The translations under genes and the position numbers were made by a program. A stretch of DNA of 64,000 nucleotides from Antarcticirhabdus aurantiaca (GTDB lineage: Bacteria > Pseudomonadota > Alphaproteobacteria > Rhizobiales > Rhizobiaceae). Below the pieces are notes generated by a model. That model saw nothing but the letters and a program-made list of their open reading frames with translations, ran no database searches and was not told the origin of the DNA. The first letter of the stretch is position 1; every line of letters starts with the position of its first letter. The stretch is from assembly GCF_009765365.1 (NCBI RefSeq), contig NZ_VTOM01000025.1, forward strand, positions 1-64,000, in the 5' to 3' direction. Below are positions 38,309 to 47,166 of the stretch, in pieces.

Positions 38309-39190
38309 ATGGTTCAGGTTCGATACGGCTTCTCGGGCTCGCGCGCCCTGGCGGAGCGGGTCTTCGCGGCTCTTGAGGCGGTCTACGAGGAGGAAGGCGC
38401 GCCGATCGCCATCGTCGAGATCGACGAGCCTGCCGCGATCTTCGAGGTCTCGGCCTATCTGGAAACGGCGGAGGGCGAGGATCGGCGAGAGGCGTTCGCG
38501 AGGGCTGCGAGCGAGGCCGGCGGCGAGCCGGTGGAGGTCTGGCGCGAGGACCTGCCGACGGACGTCGACTGGATGGCGCAGGTGCTGGCGGACCTCAAGC
38601 CCGTGCGCGCCGGGCGCTTCCTGGTCCATGGCAGCCACGACCGCGACAAGGTGCTGGCCAACGACCTCGCCATCGAGATCGATGCCGGCCAGGCCTTCGG
38701 CACCGGCCATCACGGGACGACGGCGGGCTGTTTGGAGATGATCGAGCGGGTGGTGCGGCGGCGGCGCGTGCATCGGGCGCTCGACCTCGGCACCGGCAGC
38801 GCGGTGCTCGCCATCGGCCTCGCCAAGCTCGCCCGCATTCCCGTTCTCGCGACCGACATCGATCCCGTCGCCGTGCGCGTCGCGCAGGAGAACGCCGCGC
38901 GCAACGGCGTCGGCGGGCTGGTCTACACGGCCGTTGCGGCCGGCTTCGGCGCGCCGGCGATCCGCCAGGCCGCACCCTTCGATCTCGTGGTCGCCAATAT
39001 CCTGGCGCGCCCGCTGCAGGCGCTGGCACCCCAGTTCGCGCGCCACATCGTTTCCGGCGGCGAGGCGATCCTGTCAGGAATCCTGGTCGGCCAGCGCCGC
39101 CCCGTCATCGCCAGCTTCGTCGATGCCGGCTTCGCGCACCGGCAGACCATCACCCGCGGAGACTGGGTCACCATTCGTCTGTCGCGCTGA
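38309..39190 (+). CDS. prmA: Ribosomal protein L11 methyltransferase PrmA
   Basis: A 293-residue SAM-dependent enzyme that trimethylates ribosomal protein L11. The substrate-recognition N-domain carries VWREDLPTDVDWM; the catalytic domain has AFGTGHHGTTAGCLEMIE, the SAM loop ALDLGTGSAVLAIGLAKL, ATDIDPVAVRVA and the VVANILARPL motif (NxLA type). It starts 17 bases after the SCO gene, same strand. Confidence 0.94.
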   Translation: MVQVRYGFSGSRALAERVFAALEAVYEEEGAPIAIVEIDEPAAIFEVSAYLETAEGEDRREAFARAASEAGGEPVEVWREDLPTDVDWMAQVLADLKPVRAGRFLVHGSHDRDKVLANDLAIEIDAGQAFGTGHHGTTAGCLEMIERVVRRRRVHRALDLGTGSAVLAIGLAKLARIPVLATDIDPVAVRVAQENAARNGVGGLVYTAVAAGFGAPAIRQAAPFDLVVANILARPLQALAPQFARHIVSGGEAILSGILVGQRRPVIASFVDAGFAHRQTITRGDWVTIRLSR

Positions 39191-39196
39191 CGCGCC

Positions 39197-39400
39197 TTAC
39201 GGACGGGCCGGCGCGTCGACCTCGAACAAGGACTCGCGGCGCACGCGGGTCTGGGCGAAGGGATCGCGCTCCAGCGAGGGGAACCTGCGCGCGAGATAAT
39301 CGCGAGCTTCGCGCTCGCGCACGGTCATCACGCGCGTCATGGCGCTGCGAAGGACGCTGTGGCTGCGGATGGGCACGGTGGCCATCGCGATGTCGGTCAT
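39197..39400 (-). CDS. Small uncharacterised protein
   Basis: A 67-residue predicted cytoplasmic protein, not recognised. The N-terminal half is MTDIAMATVPIRSHSVLRSA; the C-terminal half is charged (VREREARDYLARRFPSLE, then DPFAQTRVRRESLFEV). Codon third positions are strongly GC, consistent with real coding. It converges on prmA with 6 bases between stops and is divergent from the aminopeptidase gene. A start 6 codons further upstream is possible. Confidence 0.55.
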   Translation of the reverse strand: MTDIAMATVPIRSHSVLRSAMTRVMTVREREARDYLARRFPSLERDPFAQTRVRRESLFEVDAPARP

Positions 39401-39604
39401 TGTGGCTGCTCCGGGCAAACGAAGTTACCCTCCCTGCCAGCCAATATGGTTGATCGATCCGCCTTGTACCAATGCGGGACACGCATGGAACCGTCCCGTA
39501 TGTTGCAATGCAATATCGCCCCTCGCTTCATCAAGCGTTCATCTTTCAGGGCAGGGTCGTCGGCTCTATGGTGCCCGCCGCGAACAGCCAGGAGTGAAGC
39601 GACG

Positions 39605-41434
39605 ATGTTCCAGACCTTCGACGTGACGGCTAACTACGCCGAGAGCGCAGCTCGCGTCGCCCGGTTGCGCGCCGGGTTCGCTTCTGCCAGCATCGATGGC
39701 TTCATCGTGCCGCGCGCCGACGAGCACCAGGGCGAGTACATCGCCGACAGCGCCGCGCGTCTCGGCTGGCTGACGGGCTTCACCGGCTCGGCCGGGACGG
39801 CGCTGGTGCTGAGCGACGCCGCCTTCATCTTCGTCGACGGCCGCTACACGCTTCAGGTGCGCGATCAGGTCGACACCGCCGTCTTCGAGCCGGTCGGCTC
39901 GGTCGAGACGCCGCTCCCGGCCTTCCTGCGCGAGCGCCGCGCGCCGCTCGCGATCGGCTTCGATCCCTGGCTGCACACGGTGGGCGAGGTCCGCGCGCTG
40001 TCCGAAGCGCTGGAAGCGGCTGGCGGCCGGCTGGTTCCGCTCGCGAGCAATCCCGTCGACGCGATCTGGACGGACCGGCCGGCGGCGCCCCTCGGGCCGG
40101 TGCGACTGCATCCGATCCGCCTCGCGGGCGAGGAGGCCGCGGCCAAGCTCGAGCGGCTTCGCACCGCGCTAGGCGGGGATCGGATCGACCTCACGGTGCT
40201 GACCGACCCGTCCTCGATCGCCTGGACCTTCAACATCCGCGGCTCGGACGTCGCCCACACGCCGCTGCCGCTCGGCTTCGCGATCCTGCCCGCCGAGGGG
40301 CGGCCGAGCCTCTTCATCGACGCCGCCAAGCTCTCCGACGAGGTGGCCGCGGTCCTGCACGAGCTCGCCGAGATCCGGCCGCCCGCCGACCTTCTGCCGG
40401 CACTCGCCGAGCTTTCGCAGGGCCGCCGCGTCGGGCTCGATTCGGCGCTGGCGGCCGAGCGGCTGCGGATGACGGTCGAGGCCGCGGGCGGCACGGTCGT
40501 TGCCTTCGCCGATCCGGCCCGCCTGCCGCGAGCGCGCAAGAACGCCGCCGAGATCGCCGGCTCGCGGGCCGCGCACCGGCGCGACGGCGCGGCCGTCACG
40601 GCCTTTCTCCACTGGCTGTCGATCCAAGCGCCCGGGTCTTTCACGGAGATCGACGCGGCCGAGAGGCTGGAGCGCTTCCGCGTGGAGACGGGCGAGGCGG
40701 CCCAGATGCCGCTCAAGGACGTGAGCTTCGACACCATCGCCGGGGCCGGACCGAACGGCGCGATCATCCATTACCGCGTCAACCGGACCACCAACCGGAC
40801 GGTCGCGGCTGGCGAACTGTTTCTCGTGGATTCCGGCGGGCAGTACGAGGACGGCACCACCGACATCACCCGGACCGTGGCGGTGGGCGAGCCGACGGCC
40901 GAGATGCGCCAGCGCTTCACGCTCGTTCTCAAGGGCATGATCGCGATCACGCGGCTGCGCTTTCCCAAGGGCACGCGCGGCATCGACATCGACGCCTTCG
41001 CACGGGTTGCGCTGTGGCAGGCGGGCTGCGACTACGCCCACGGAACGGGGCACGGCGTCGGCGCCTATCTCGCGGTTCACGAGGGGCCGCAGTCGATTTC
41101 GCGCCGGGGGATGGCGGTTCTGGAAGCCGGCATGATCTGCTCGAACGAGCCCGGCTACTACCGGCAGGGCGCCTACGGCATCCGGATCGAGAACCTCGTT
41201 CTCGTGGAGGAGGCCGCGCCGGTTCCCGGCGGCGACCTTCCGATGCACGCCTTCGAGACGCTGACGCTCGCGCCGATCGACCGCGCCCTCATGGACCTCT
41301 CGCTGATGGCGCCGGAGGACATCGCCTGGCTCGACGCCTATCACGCGCGAGTGCGCGACGAGATCGGTCCGCTTCTCGCGCCCGATGCGGCGGCGTGGCT
41401 GGCGGAGACGACGAAGCCGCTCGGCGGGAGCTGA
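39605..41434 (+). CDS. pepP: M24 family aminopeptidase P (Xaa-Pro aminopeptidase)
   Basis: A 609-residue metallopeptidase that removes N-terminal residues preceding proline. Two creatinase-like N-terminal domains (FIVPRADEHQGEYI, RLGWLTGFTGSAG) precede the pita-bread catalytic domain. The five metal ligands are all present: D409, D420, H483 (GTGHGVG), E515 (NEPGYY) and E529. Length matches the long, three-domain eukaryote-like/alphaproteobacterial form rather than the 440-residue E. coli type. ATG 39605 has an AGGAG site about 10 bases upstream. Confidence 0.92.
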   Translation: MFQTFDVTANYAESAARVARLRAGFASASIDGFIVPRADEHQGEYIADSAARLGWLTGFTGSAGTALVLSDAAFIFVDGRYTLQVRDQVDTAVFEPVGSVETPLPAFLRERRAPLAIGFDPWLHTVGEVRALSEALEAAGGRLVPLASNPVDAIWTDRPAAPLGPVRLHPIRLAGEEAAAKLERLRTALGGDRIDLTVLTDPSSIAWTFNIRGSDVAHTPLPLGFAILPAEGRPSLFIDAAKLSDEVAAVLHELAEIRPPADLLPALAELSQGRRVGLDSALAAERLRMTVEAAGGTVVAFADPARLPRARKNAAEIAGSRAAHRRDGAAVTAFLHWLSIQAPGSFTEIDAAERLERFRVETGEAAQMPLKDVSFDTIAGAGPNGAIIHYRVNRTTNRTVAAGELFLVDSGGQYEDGTTDITRTVAVGEPTAEMRQRFTLVLKGMIAITRLRFPKGTRGIDIDAFARVALWQAGCDYAHGTGHGVGAYLAVHEGPQSISRRGMAVLEAGMICSNEPGYYRQGAYGIRIENLVLVEEAAPVPGGDLPMHAFETLTLAPIDRALMDLSLMAPEDIAWLDAYHARVRDEIGPLLAPDAAAWLAETTKPLGGS

Positions 41435-41465
41435 GCGGCTTCGGCGAGGCCCGGCGTCAGGCGGC

Positions 41466-42002
41466 TCAGCGGCAGAACTGCCGCGGGCCGTGATAGGGCT
41501 GGAACGTGCCCGAGCGCGGATCGAAGGAGCGGTATCGGGCCGAGCAGTAGTCGTACCACTCGCGCGACCAGGGGCGCAGGACGTTCGAGGAGTAGTAGCG
41601 CGGCGCGGCCCGGTAGACCGGGGCCGGCCGGTGGACTCGGCGCTCGTAATAGCGCGGTGCGCGCTCGTAGTAGCGGGGGGCCGGCTCGTAGTAGCGCGGC
41701 TGGCTCGCGATGGCCGCCCCGATGCCGAGGCCGACGATGCCGCCCACGATCGCCGCCGCCGCCGCGTCGCCGCGGTCGCGATGATGGTAGCGCGGGCGAT
41801 CCCAGTCGCGCCAGCGGCCGCGATCCCCGCGCCAGTGGCCGCGATCGCCGCGCCAATGCCGAGGGCCGCCGACGAAGAAGTCCTGAGCCTGGGCTTGGGA
41901 CGCGCCGACCAGCGGCGTGCCGGCGGGCACGGCAACCGGCGCCATGGACAGCGCCAGCGCGACGGCGAGGCTCTTGGCGCCGAATGCCTTCAAGATGCGC
42001 AT
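41466..42002 (-). CDS. BA14K family secreted protein
   Basis: A 178-residue secreted or envelope protein. The signal peptide covers about residues 1-40 (ALALSMAPVAVPAG...ASQAQA). Then come repeats HWRGDRGHWRGDRGRWRD, an Ala/Gly hydrophobic segment (AAAAAIVGGIVGLGIGAAIA), and PRYYE(R)-type repeats. The C-terminal BA14K domain reads WYDYCSARYRSFDPRSGTF and ends in PRQFCR, with the paired cysteines. BA14K is the Brucella immunoreactive 14-kDa family, with reported lectin-like activity; the exact function here is unknown. Confidence 0.85.
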   Translation of the reverse strand: MRILKAFGAKSLAVALALSMAPVAVPAGTPLVGASQAQAQDFFVGGPRHWRGDRGHWRGDRGRWRDWDRPRYHHRDRGDAAAAAIVGGIVGLGIGAAIASQPRYYEPAPRYYERAPRYYERRVHRPAPVYRAAPRYYSSNVLRPWSREWYDYCSARYRSFDPRSGTFQPYHGPRQFCR

Positions 42003-42169
42003 GAGGGGTCCTCCCGGACGAGTTCGAGGATACGCATCCTAACCGCGCCCCACCTGAACAGTTCCTGAACATTGCCGTGAGCTTGCAGCCTCCGGTGGCG
42101 ATGCGAAGCAACCTTCCCTTCTCCGGCAAGTGCGACATGTTTTCGCCACGATCGAGCAAGGGGACGAGC

Positions 42170-43597
42170 ATGGTTGCGAGCGTTGACGAAGCCGGCCGGC
42201 CGGGGGCCGCCGCGGGCGGGACGCAGGAGGGCGACCTCCACCGGGTGATGGGGCCGAAGCTGCTGCTTCTGTTCATCGTCGGCGACATCCTGGGGACCGG
42301 CGTCTACGCGCTGACGGGACAGGTCGCGGCGGAGGTCGGCGGCGTCGTCTGGCTGCCCTTCCTCGTCGCCTTCGCCGTCGCGCTGGTGACGGCCTTCTCC
42401 TATCTCGAGCTCGTCACCAAGTACCCCAAGGCGGCGGGCGCGGCGCTCTACACGCACAAGGCGTTCGGCATCCACTTCGTCACCTTCCTGATCGCCTTCG
42501 CGGTGATGGCCTCGGGCATCACCTCGGCGTCCACCGCGAGCCGCGCCTTCGCCTCCAACATGTCGGTCGCCTTCGATCTCGGCCTTGCCGGCTGGGGCGT
42601 CACGCTCGCCGCGCTCGGCTTCATGGCGCTGGTGGCGATCGTCAATTTCCGCGGCGTCGGCGAGAGCGTGAAGGCCAACGTCCTTCTCACCCTCGTCGAG
42701 CTGACCGGCCTCCTGATCATCATCGGGATCGGGCTCTGGGCGATCATGGGCGGGCAGGGCGACGTCAGCCGCGTCTGGACCTTCGAGCCGGCCGGCGACA
42801 AGGGCATGTTCTGGAGCGTCATCGCCGCGACGACGCTCGCCTTCTTCGCCATGGTCGGCTTCGAGGACTCGGTGAACATGGCCGAGGAAACCAAGGATCC
42901 GGTGCGCATCTTCCCGAAGGTGCTGCTCGGCGGCCTGCTGATCACCGGCCTGATCTACGTTCTCGTCTCGATCTCCGCCATCACGCTCGTGCCGGCGGCC
43001 GAGCTCGGCGAGGGCGACACGCCGCTCCTCAAGGTCGTGGAGGCCGGCGCGCCCGGCTTTCCCATCGGCGTCTTCGGCGTCATCACCATGTTCGCCGTCG
43101 CCAACTCGGCGCTGATCAACATGCTGATGGCCAGCCGCCTCGTCTACGGCATGAGCCGCGAGCGGGTGCTGCCGGGCGTGCTCGGCAAGGTGAACCGCGC
43201 CCGCCGCACGCCCCACATCGCGATCCTCTTCACGACGCTGCTCGCCTTCGGCCTCATCACCTTCGTGGGCGAGGTGCCGGCGCTCGGCGGAACCACGGCG
43301 CTGCTCCTCCTCGGCGTCTTCACCGTGGTCAACGTCGCGGTTCTCGTGCTGCGCAAGGACACGGTGTCCCACAAGCACTTCCGCACGCCGACCTTCCTGC
43401 CCGTGATCGGCGCCCTGTCCTGCGGCTTCCTCGTCGGACCCTGGACCGGCCGCGATCCCATCCAGTACCTCATCGCCGCGGTCCTTCTCGCCATCGGCGT
43501 CGCCCTCTGGGCGCTGACGGTCGCCTTCATGCGATCGCGCGGCGAGCATCCGGGCGGCTCGATGAGCCACCTCAAAGCGGAGGGGCCGGTGAACTGA
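42170..43597 (+). CDS. APC superfamily amino acid permease
   Basis: A 475-residue inner-membrane transporter with about twelve helices. The first helix has the APC substrate-binding loop (IVGDILGTGVYALTG), followed by AFSYLELVTKYPKAAGAALYTH, ITSASTASRAFASN, MVGFEDSVNMAEETKDPVRIFPK and ASRLVYGMSRERVLPGVLGKV (segments shown in parts). These fit the cationic amino acid/APC group. ATG 42170 with AAGGGG before it was preferred over in-frame ATGs further upstream. Substrate cannot be told from sequence. Divergent from the BA14K gene. Confidence 0.88.
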   Translation: MVASVDEAGRPGAAAGGTQEGDLHRVMGPKLLLLFIVGDILGTGVYALTGQVAAEVGGVVWLPFLVAFAVALVTAFSYLELVTKYPKAAGAALYTHKAFGIHFVTFLIAFAVMASGITSASTASRAFASNMSVAFDLGLAGWGVTLAALGFMALVAIVNFRGVGESVKANVLLTLVELTGLLIIIGIGLWAIMGGQGDVSRVWTFEPAGDKGMFWSVIAATTLAFFAMVGFEDSVNMAEETKDPVRIFPKVLLGGLLITGLIYVLVSISAITLVPAAELGEGDTPLLKVVEAGAPGFPIGVFGVITMFAVANSALINMLMASRLVYGMSRERVLPGVLGKVNRARRTPHIAILFTTLLAFGLITFVGEVPALGGTTALLLLGVFTVVNVAVLVLRKDTVSHKHFRTPTFLPVIGALSCGFLVGPWTGRDPIQYLIAAVLLAIGVALWALTVAFMRSRGEHPGGSMSHLKAEGPVN

Positions 43598-43731
43598 GGC
43601 GCCGGGCCGTAACCGGGCGAACGAAGGCTGCGCCGCCGGCGCAGCTACGTCGCGAGCCTCCGCCGGGTTCAACTCACGAGGTCGGCATCGGCTTGCGCGG
43701 CGGTCGTTGAGGCTTGTGTTGGAGGATACGG

Positions 43732-44409
43732 ATGCCGGACGGAGCCGAGTCTATGGATTTTGCGCAAGAGATGGATAAGCGCCTGCCGGCGGGAATGGGC
43801 ATGCCGGGCGAGTTTGCGGCGCTGCTCCAGGAGATCGAGGCGAGAGGCTGGACGATGCCGAGCGAGCGCCATCCGGGCGACCGGCTCGGGCTTCTCGGAA
43901 GCGAGGCCGAGTTGCAGGACGGCGTCGTCACGACAGTTCTGTTCCGGGGGGCGCCGGAGAGCGAAGCGCGAGATTTCGGGCGGGACTGGTTCGGCGACGT
44001 CGTGCCGGACATCGAAAGGCGGCTCGTGCCCTTCGCGCGCACTGGCGGGGACGGGTCCTACGCGGCCTTCTGGATCGACGATGCCGGCGAGCAGCGGATC
44101 GTGCATCTCGGATCGGACGGCGTGACCTGCCTTCTCGGGGGCACGCCGCTCGACTTCCTGCGGCTGCTCGCCATCGGCTACGACGAGATCGGCGGCGACT
44201 GCCTCGCCGGGCCCCACCTGCCGCCGGACACACCGGGGCGGAACGCGGCCTATCGCGACTGGCTGTCGGCGCGCTTCGGCGTATCGGTGCCGGCGACGGC
44301 CGCCGAGATCCTCGGCGAAGTGCCGGACGGCCTAGCGGAGGACTCGGCGGATCCGCTCTGGCGCTGGGTGCGGGTGCGTCAGGACGAGCGGGACGCGGCG
44401 GCGCGCTGA
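43732..44409 (+). CDS. Uncharacterised protein, possible SUKH-like fold
   Basis: A 225-residue soluble protein of no family I recognise with confidence. The central part (GSYAAFWIDDAGEQRIVHLGS, then GVTCLLGGTPLDFLRLLAIGYDEIG) looks like the SMI1/KNR4 (SUKH) core: an aromatic strand, a short strand with 'G.DG', and a final helix. SUKH proteins are often immunity proteins, but no toxin gene adjoins. A perfect GGAGGA ribosome-binding site precedes ATG 43732. It converges on uvrD with 9 bases between stops. Confidence 0.55.
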   Translation: MPDGAESMDFAQEMDKRLPAGMGMPGEFAALLQEIEARGWTMPSERHPGDRLGLLGSEAELQDGVVTTVLFRGAPESEARDFGRDWFGDVVPDIERRLVPFARTGGDGSYAAFWIDDAGEQRIVHLGSDGVTCLLGGTPLDFLRLLAIGYDEIGGDCLAGPHLPPDTPGRNAAYRDWLSARFGVSVPATAAEILGEVPDGLAEDSADPLWRWVRVRQDERDAAAR

Positions 44410-44418
44410 GTTGCGGCG

Positions 44419-47064
44419 TCAGATCGGCGTGACGAAGCCGTCGAGGACGCGCTTCTGGCCGGCCTTGTCGAAGTCGACGGTGAGCTTGTTGCCTTCGACG
44501 GAGGCGACGGTGCCGGGGCCGAACTTCTGGTGGAAGACGCGAGTGCCGACGGCGTAGCGGCTTTCCTCCGGGGGAACGACGGATTTCGCGATGAGCTCGC
44601 CTGCGATCTCGCGCGGGCCGCCTTGTCTCGCCGAGGAGTAGAGGCCGGCGCCGCGGCTGGGGGGCTGGTTGGAGCCGCGGGCGGCCTGGCGGCCGAGGGC
44701 CGGGCCGCGGTCGGGCGTCATGCGGCCGGCGAAGCCCGAATTCTCGGACGACGAGAAGTCGCCGAGGCCGGCGGCCTGCGCGTAGCGGTCGGCCTTGGCC
44801 TTCACGCCGTCCTCCTCGTAGGAAATCTCGCGGGTGCGCCCGCCGCCCCAGCCGTCGCCGTAGGAGCCGCCCGATGCGGCGGCCGCGGCCCGGCGGGCGC
44901 CGGGCGTGCGATAGCCGCCGCTCGCGAAGGACGCGCCGCCGTCCCAGCGCGAGGCGCCGTAGCCGCCATATCCGCCGTAGGAGGTGTTGGCCTCCATGAC
45001 CTCGACATGGGCCTCGGGCAGCTCGTCGAGGAAGCGCGAGGGGATCGTGGATTGCCAGAGGCCGTGGATGCGACGGTTCGAGACGAACCAGATCTTCACC
45101 CGCTTCTTGCCGCGGGTGATGCCGACATAGGCCAGGCGCCGCTCTTCCTCGAGGCCCGAGCGGCCGCCCTCGTCGAGGGCGCGCTGGTGGGGAAAGAGGC
45201 CTTCCTCCCAGCCGGGCAGGAAGACGGTCTCGAACTCCAGGCCCTTGGCGGAGTGGAGCGTCATCAGCGAGACGGCGTCGGACTCGGCGTTCTGCTCCGT
45301 GTCCATGACCAGCGCGACGTGCTCCAGGAAGCCGGGGAGGGACTCGTACTCCTCCATGGAGCGCACGAGTTCTTTCAGGTTCTCCAGGCGTCCGGGAGCC
45401 TCGGCGGAGCGGTCGTTCTGCCACATCTCGGTATAGCCGGACTCCTCCAGGATCATCTCGGCGAGATCCGTGTGGCGGGTGGTGGGAAGAAGCTCGGACC
45501 AGCGGCGCAGGTTGAAGACGAGCGAGCGCAAAGCGTTCCTCGGCTTGGGCTTCAGCTCCTCCGTCTCGACCATTTCGAGGGCGGCGGCGATCATCGGCGT
45601 GCCGTTGCCGCGCGCGTGGTCGTGGATCTGGCGCACGGTCGCGTCGCCGAGGCCGCGCTTCGGCACGTTGACGATGCGCTCGAAGGCGAGGTCGTCGGCG
45701 GGCTGGCAGACGCAGCGCAGATACGCCATCGCGTCACGGATTTCCTGCCGCTCGTAGAAGCGCGGGCCGCCGACGACGCGGTAGTTGAGGCCGAGGGTCA
45801 CGAAGCGGTCCTCGAACTCGCGCATCTGGAAGGAAGCGCGCACGAGGATCGCCATGTCGTTGAGCTTGTGGCCGCGCCGCTGGAGCTGCTCGATCTCCTC
45901 GCCGACGGCGCGCGCCTCCTCCTCCGAATCCCAGCCGGCGTTCACGGCCACGCGCTCGTCCTCGGGCGAGGAGGTGTCGGTGAACAGCGTCTTGCCGAGG
46001 CGGTCCTCATTGTGGGCGATGAGGTGGGCGGCAGCGCCCAGGATGTGGGCGGTGGAGCGGTAGTTGCGCTCCAGGCGGATCACGGTGGCGCCGGGAAAAT
46101 CCTTTTCGAAGCGCAGGATGTTGTCGACCTCCGCGCCGCGCCAGCCATAGATCGACTGGTCGTCGTCGCCGACGCAGCAGACGTTGGGCGGGGGTGACGG
46201 GGCATCCCCCGTCTTCGGCCGCTGGGCGAGGAGGCGCAGCCAGAGGTACTGGGCGACGTTGGTGTCCTGATACTCGTCGACGAGGATGTAGCGGAAGCGA
46301 CGGTGGTAGTCGGCGAGGACGTCCGAGTTCTCGCGGAAGATGCGGATCGGGTGGAGGAGGAGGTCGCCGAAGTCGGCGGCGTTGAGCTGCAGGAGGCGGT
46401 CCTGGTAGGCGCGGAAGAGCTCGCGGCCCTTGCCGTTGCCGAAGGCGCGCGCGTCGCCTTCGGGGATCGTGTCGGGCGTCAGCCCCTTGTTCTTCCAGCC
46501 GTCCATCATCTGGGCGAAGGTTCGGGCCGGCCAGCGCTTGTCGTCGAGGTTCTCGGCCTGGATCAGCTGCTTGACGAGGCGGAGCTGGTCGTCGGTGTCG
46601 AGGATGGTGAAGTTGGACTTCAGGCCCACCAGCTCGGCGTGGCGGCGCAGGATCTTCACGCCGATGGAGTGGAAGGTGCCGAGCCAGGGCATGCCCTCGA
46701 CCTGCTCGCCGACGAGGAGGCCGATGCGCTGGCGCATCTCGCGCGCCGCCTTGTTGGTGAAGGTGACGGCGAGGATCTGGGAGGGAAAGGCGAGGCCGAG
46801 CGAGAGGATGTGGGCGATGCGGGTGGTGAGCACCCGCGTCTTGCCGGTGCCGGCGCCCGCGAGGACGAGAACCGGGCCTTCGGTCGTTTCGACGGCGGCC
46901 CTCTGCTCGGCATTGAGACCGGCGAGGTAGTGCGGCCCGCCCTGCGCCACCGGGCCGCCGCGGGCGGCCATGGCGCGCGCGGCGATGCCGAGACCGCCGG
47001 GGCGCGGCGCGGGGGCGCCCTCGGTGGGGGCGCGGGAAGGGTTCGACTCGGGATCCGTCATCAT
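44419..47064 (-). CDS. uvrD: UvrD/PcrA-type superfamily 1 DNA helicase
   Basis: An 881-residue 3'-5' helicase for nucleotide excision and mismatch repair. Walker A GAGTGKT at residues 70-76 in VLVLAGAGTGKTRVL; Walker B with VDEYQDTN; CVGDDDQSIYGWRGA; LERNYRST; VSLMTLHSAKGLEFETVFLPG; EERRLAYVGITRGKK. All SF1 motifs are intact. Between helicase core and C-terminus lies a Gly/Ser/Tyr-rich linker (from SYGGYGGYGASRWDGG on, about residues 680-830). A Tudor-like tail follows (GTRVFHQKFGPGTV, VDFDKAGQKRVL). Two consecutive ATGs leave one residue of doubt at the start. Confidence 0.94.
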   Translation of the reverse strand: MMTDPESNPSRAPTEGAPAPRPGGLGIAARAMAARGGPVAQGGPHYLAGLNAEQRAAVETTEGPVLVLAGAGTGKTRVLTTRIAHILSLGLAFPSQILAVTFTNKAAREMRQRIGLLVGEQVEGMPWLGTFHSIGVKILRRHAELVGLKSNFTILDTDDQLRLVKQLIQAENLDDKRWPARTFAQMMDGWKNKGLTPDTIPEGDARAFGNGKGRELFRAYQDRLLQLNAADFGDLLLHPIRIFRENSDVLADYHRRFRYILVDEYQDTNVAQYLWLRLLAQRPKTGDAPSPPPNVCCVGDDDQSIYGWRGAEVDNILRFEKDFPGATVIRLERNYRSTAHILGAAAHLIAHNEDRLGKTLFTDTSSPEDERVAVNAGWDSEEEARAVGEEIEQLQRRGHKLNDMAILVRASFQMREFEDRFVTLGLNYRVVGGPRFYERQEIRDAMAYLRCVCQPADDLAFERIVNVPKRGLGDATVRQIHDHARGNGTPMIAAALEMVETEELKPKPRNALRSLVFNLRRWSELLPTTRHTDLAEMILEESGYTEMWQNDRSAEAPGRLENLKELVRSMEEYESLPGFLEHVALVMDTEQNAESDAVSLMTLHSAKGLEFETVFLPGWEEGLFPHQRALDEGGRSGLEEERRLAYVGITRGKKRVKIWFVSNRRIHGLWQSTIPSRFLDELPEAHVEVMEANTSYGGYGGYGASRWDGGASFASGGYRTPGARRAAAAASGGSYGDGWGGGRTREISYEEDGVKAKADRYAQAAGLGDFSSSENSGFAGRMTPDRGPALGRQAARGSNQPPSRGAGLYSSARQGGPREIAGELIAKSVVPPEESRYAVGTRVFHQKFGPGTVASVEGNKLTVDFDKAGQKRVLDGFVTPI

Positions 47065-47166
47065 CCCTATCTAATCGATCCTCCGGGGAACACTAGTGGA
47101 ACATGGCCTTGGCTGGAGGCCGGCGCTTCGTCATAAGGAAGGCGAACTGTAGGAAGGAAACAGGGC

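Noticed and set aside
41700-41860. Short tandem repeats within the BA14K gene as a possible CRISPR or mobile repeat
   Set aside because: They are codon-level repeats coding HWRGDRG and PRYYE units within one gene, with no spacers.
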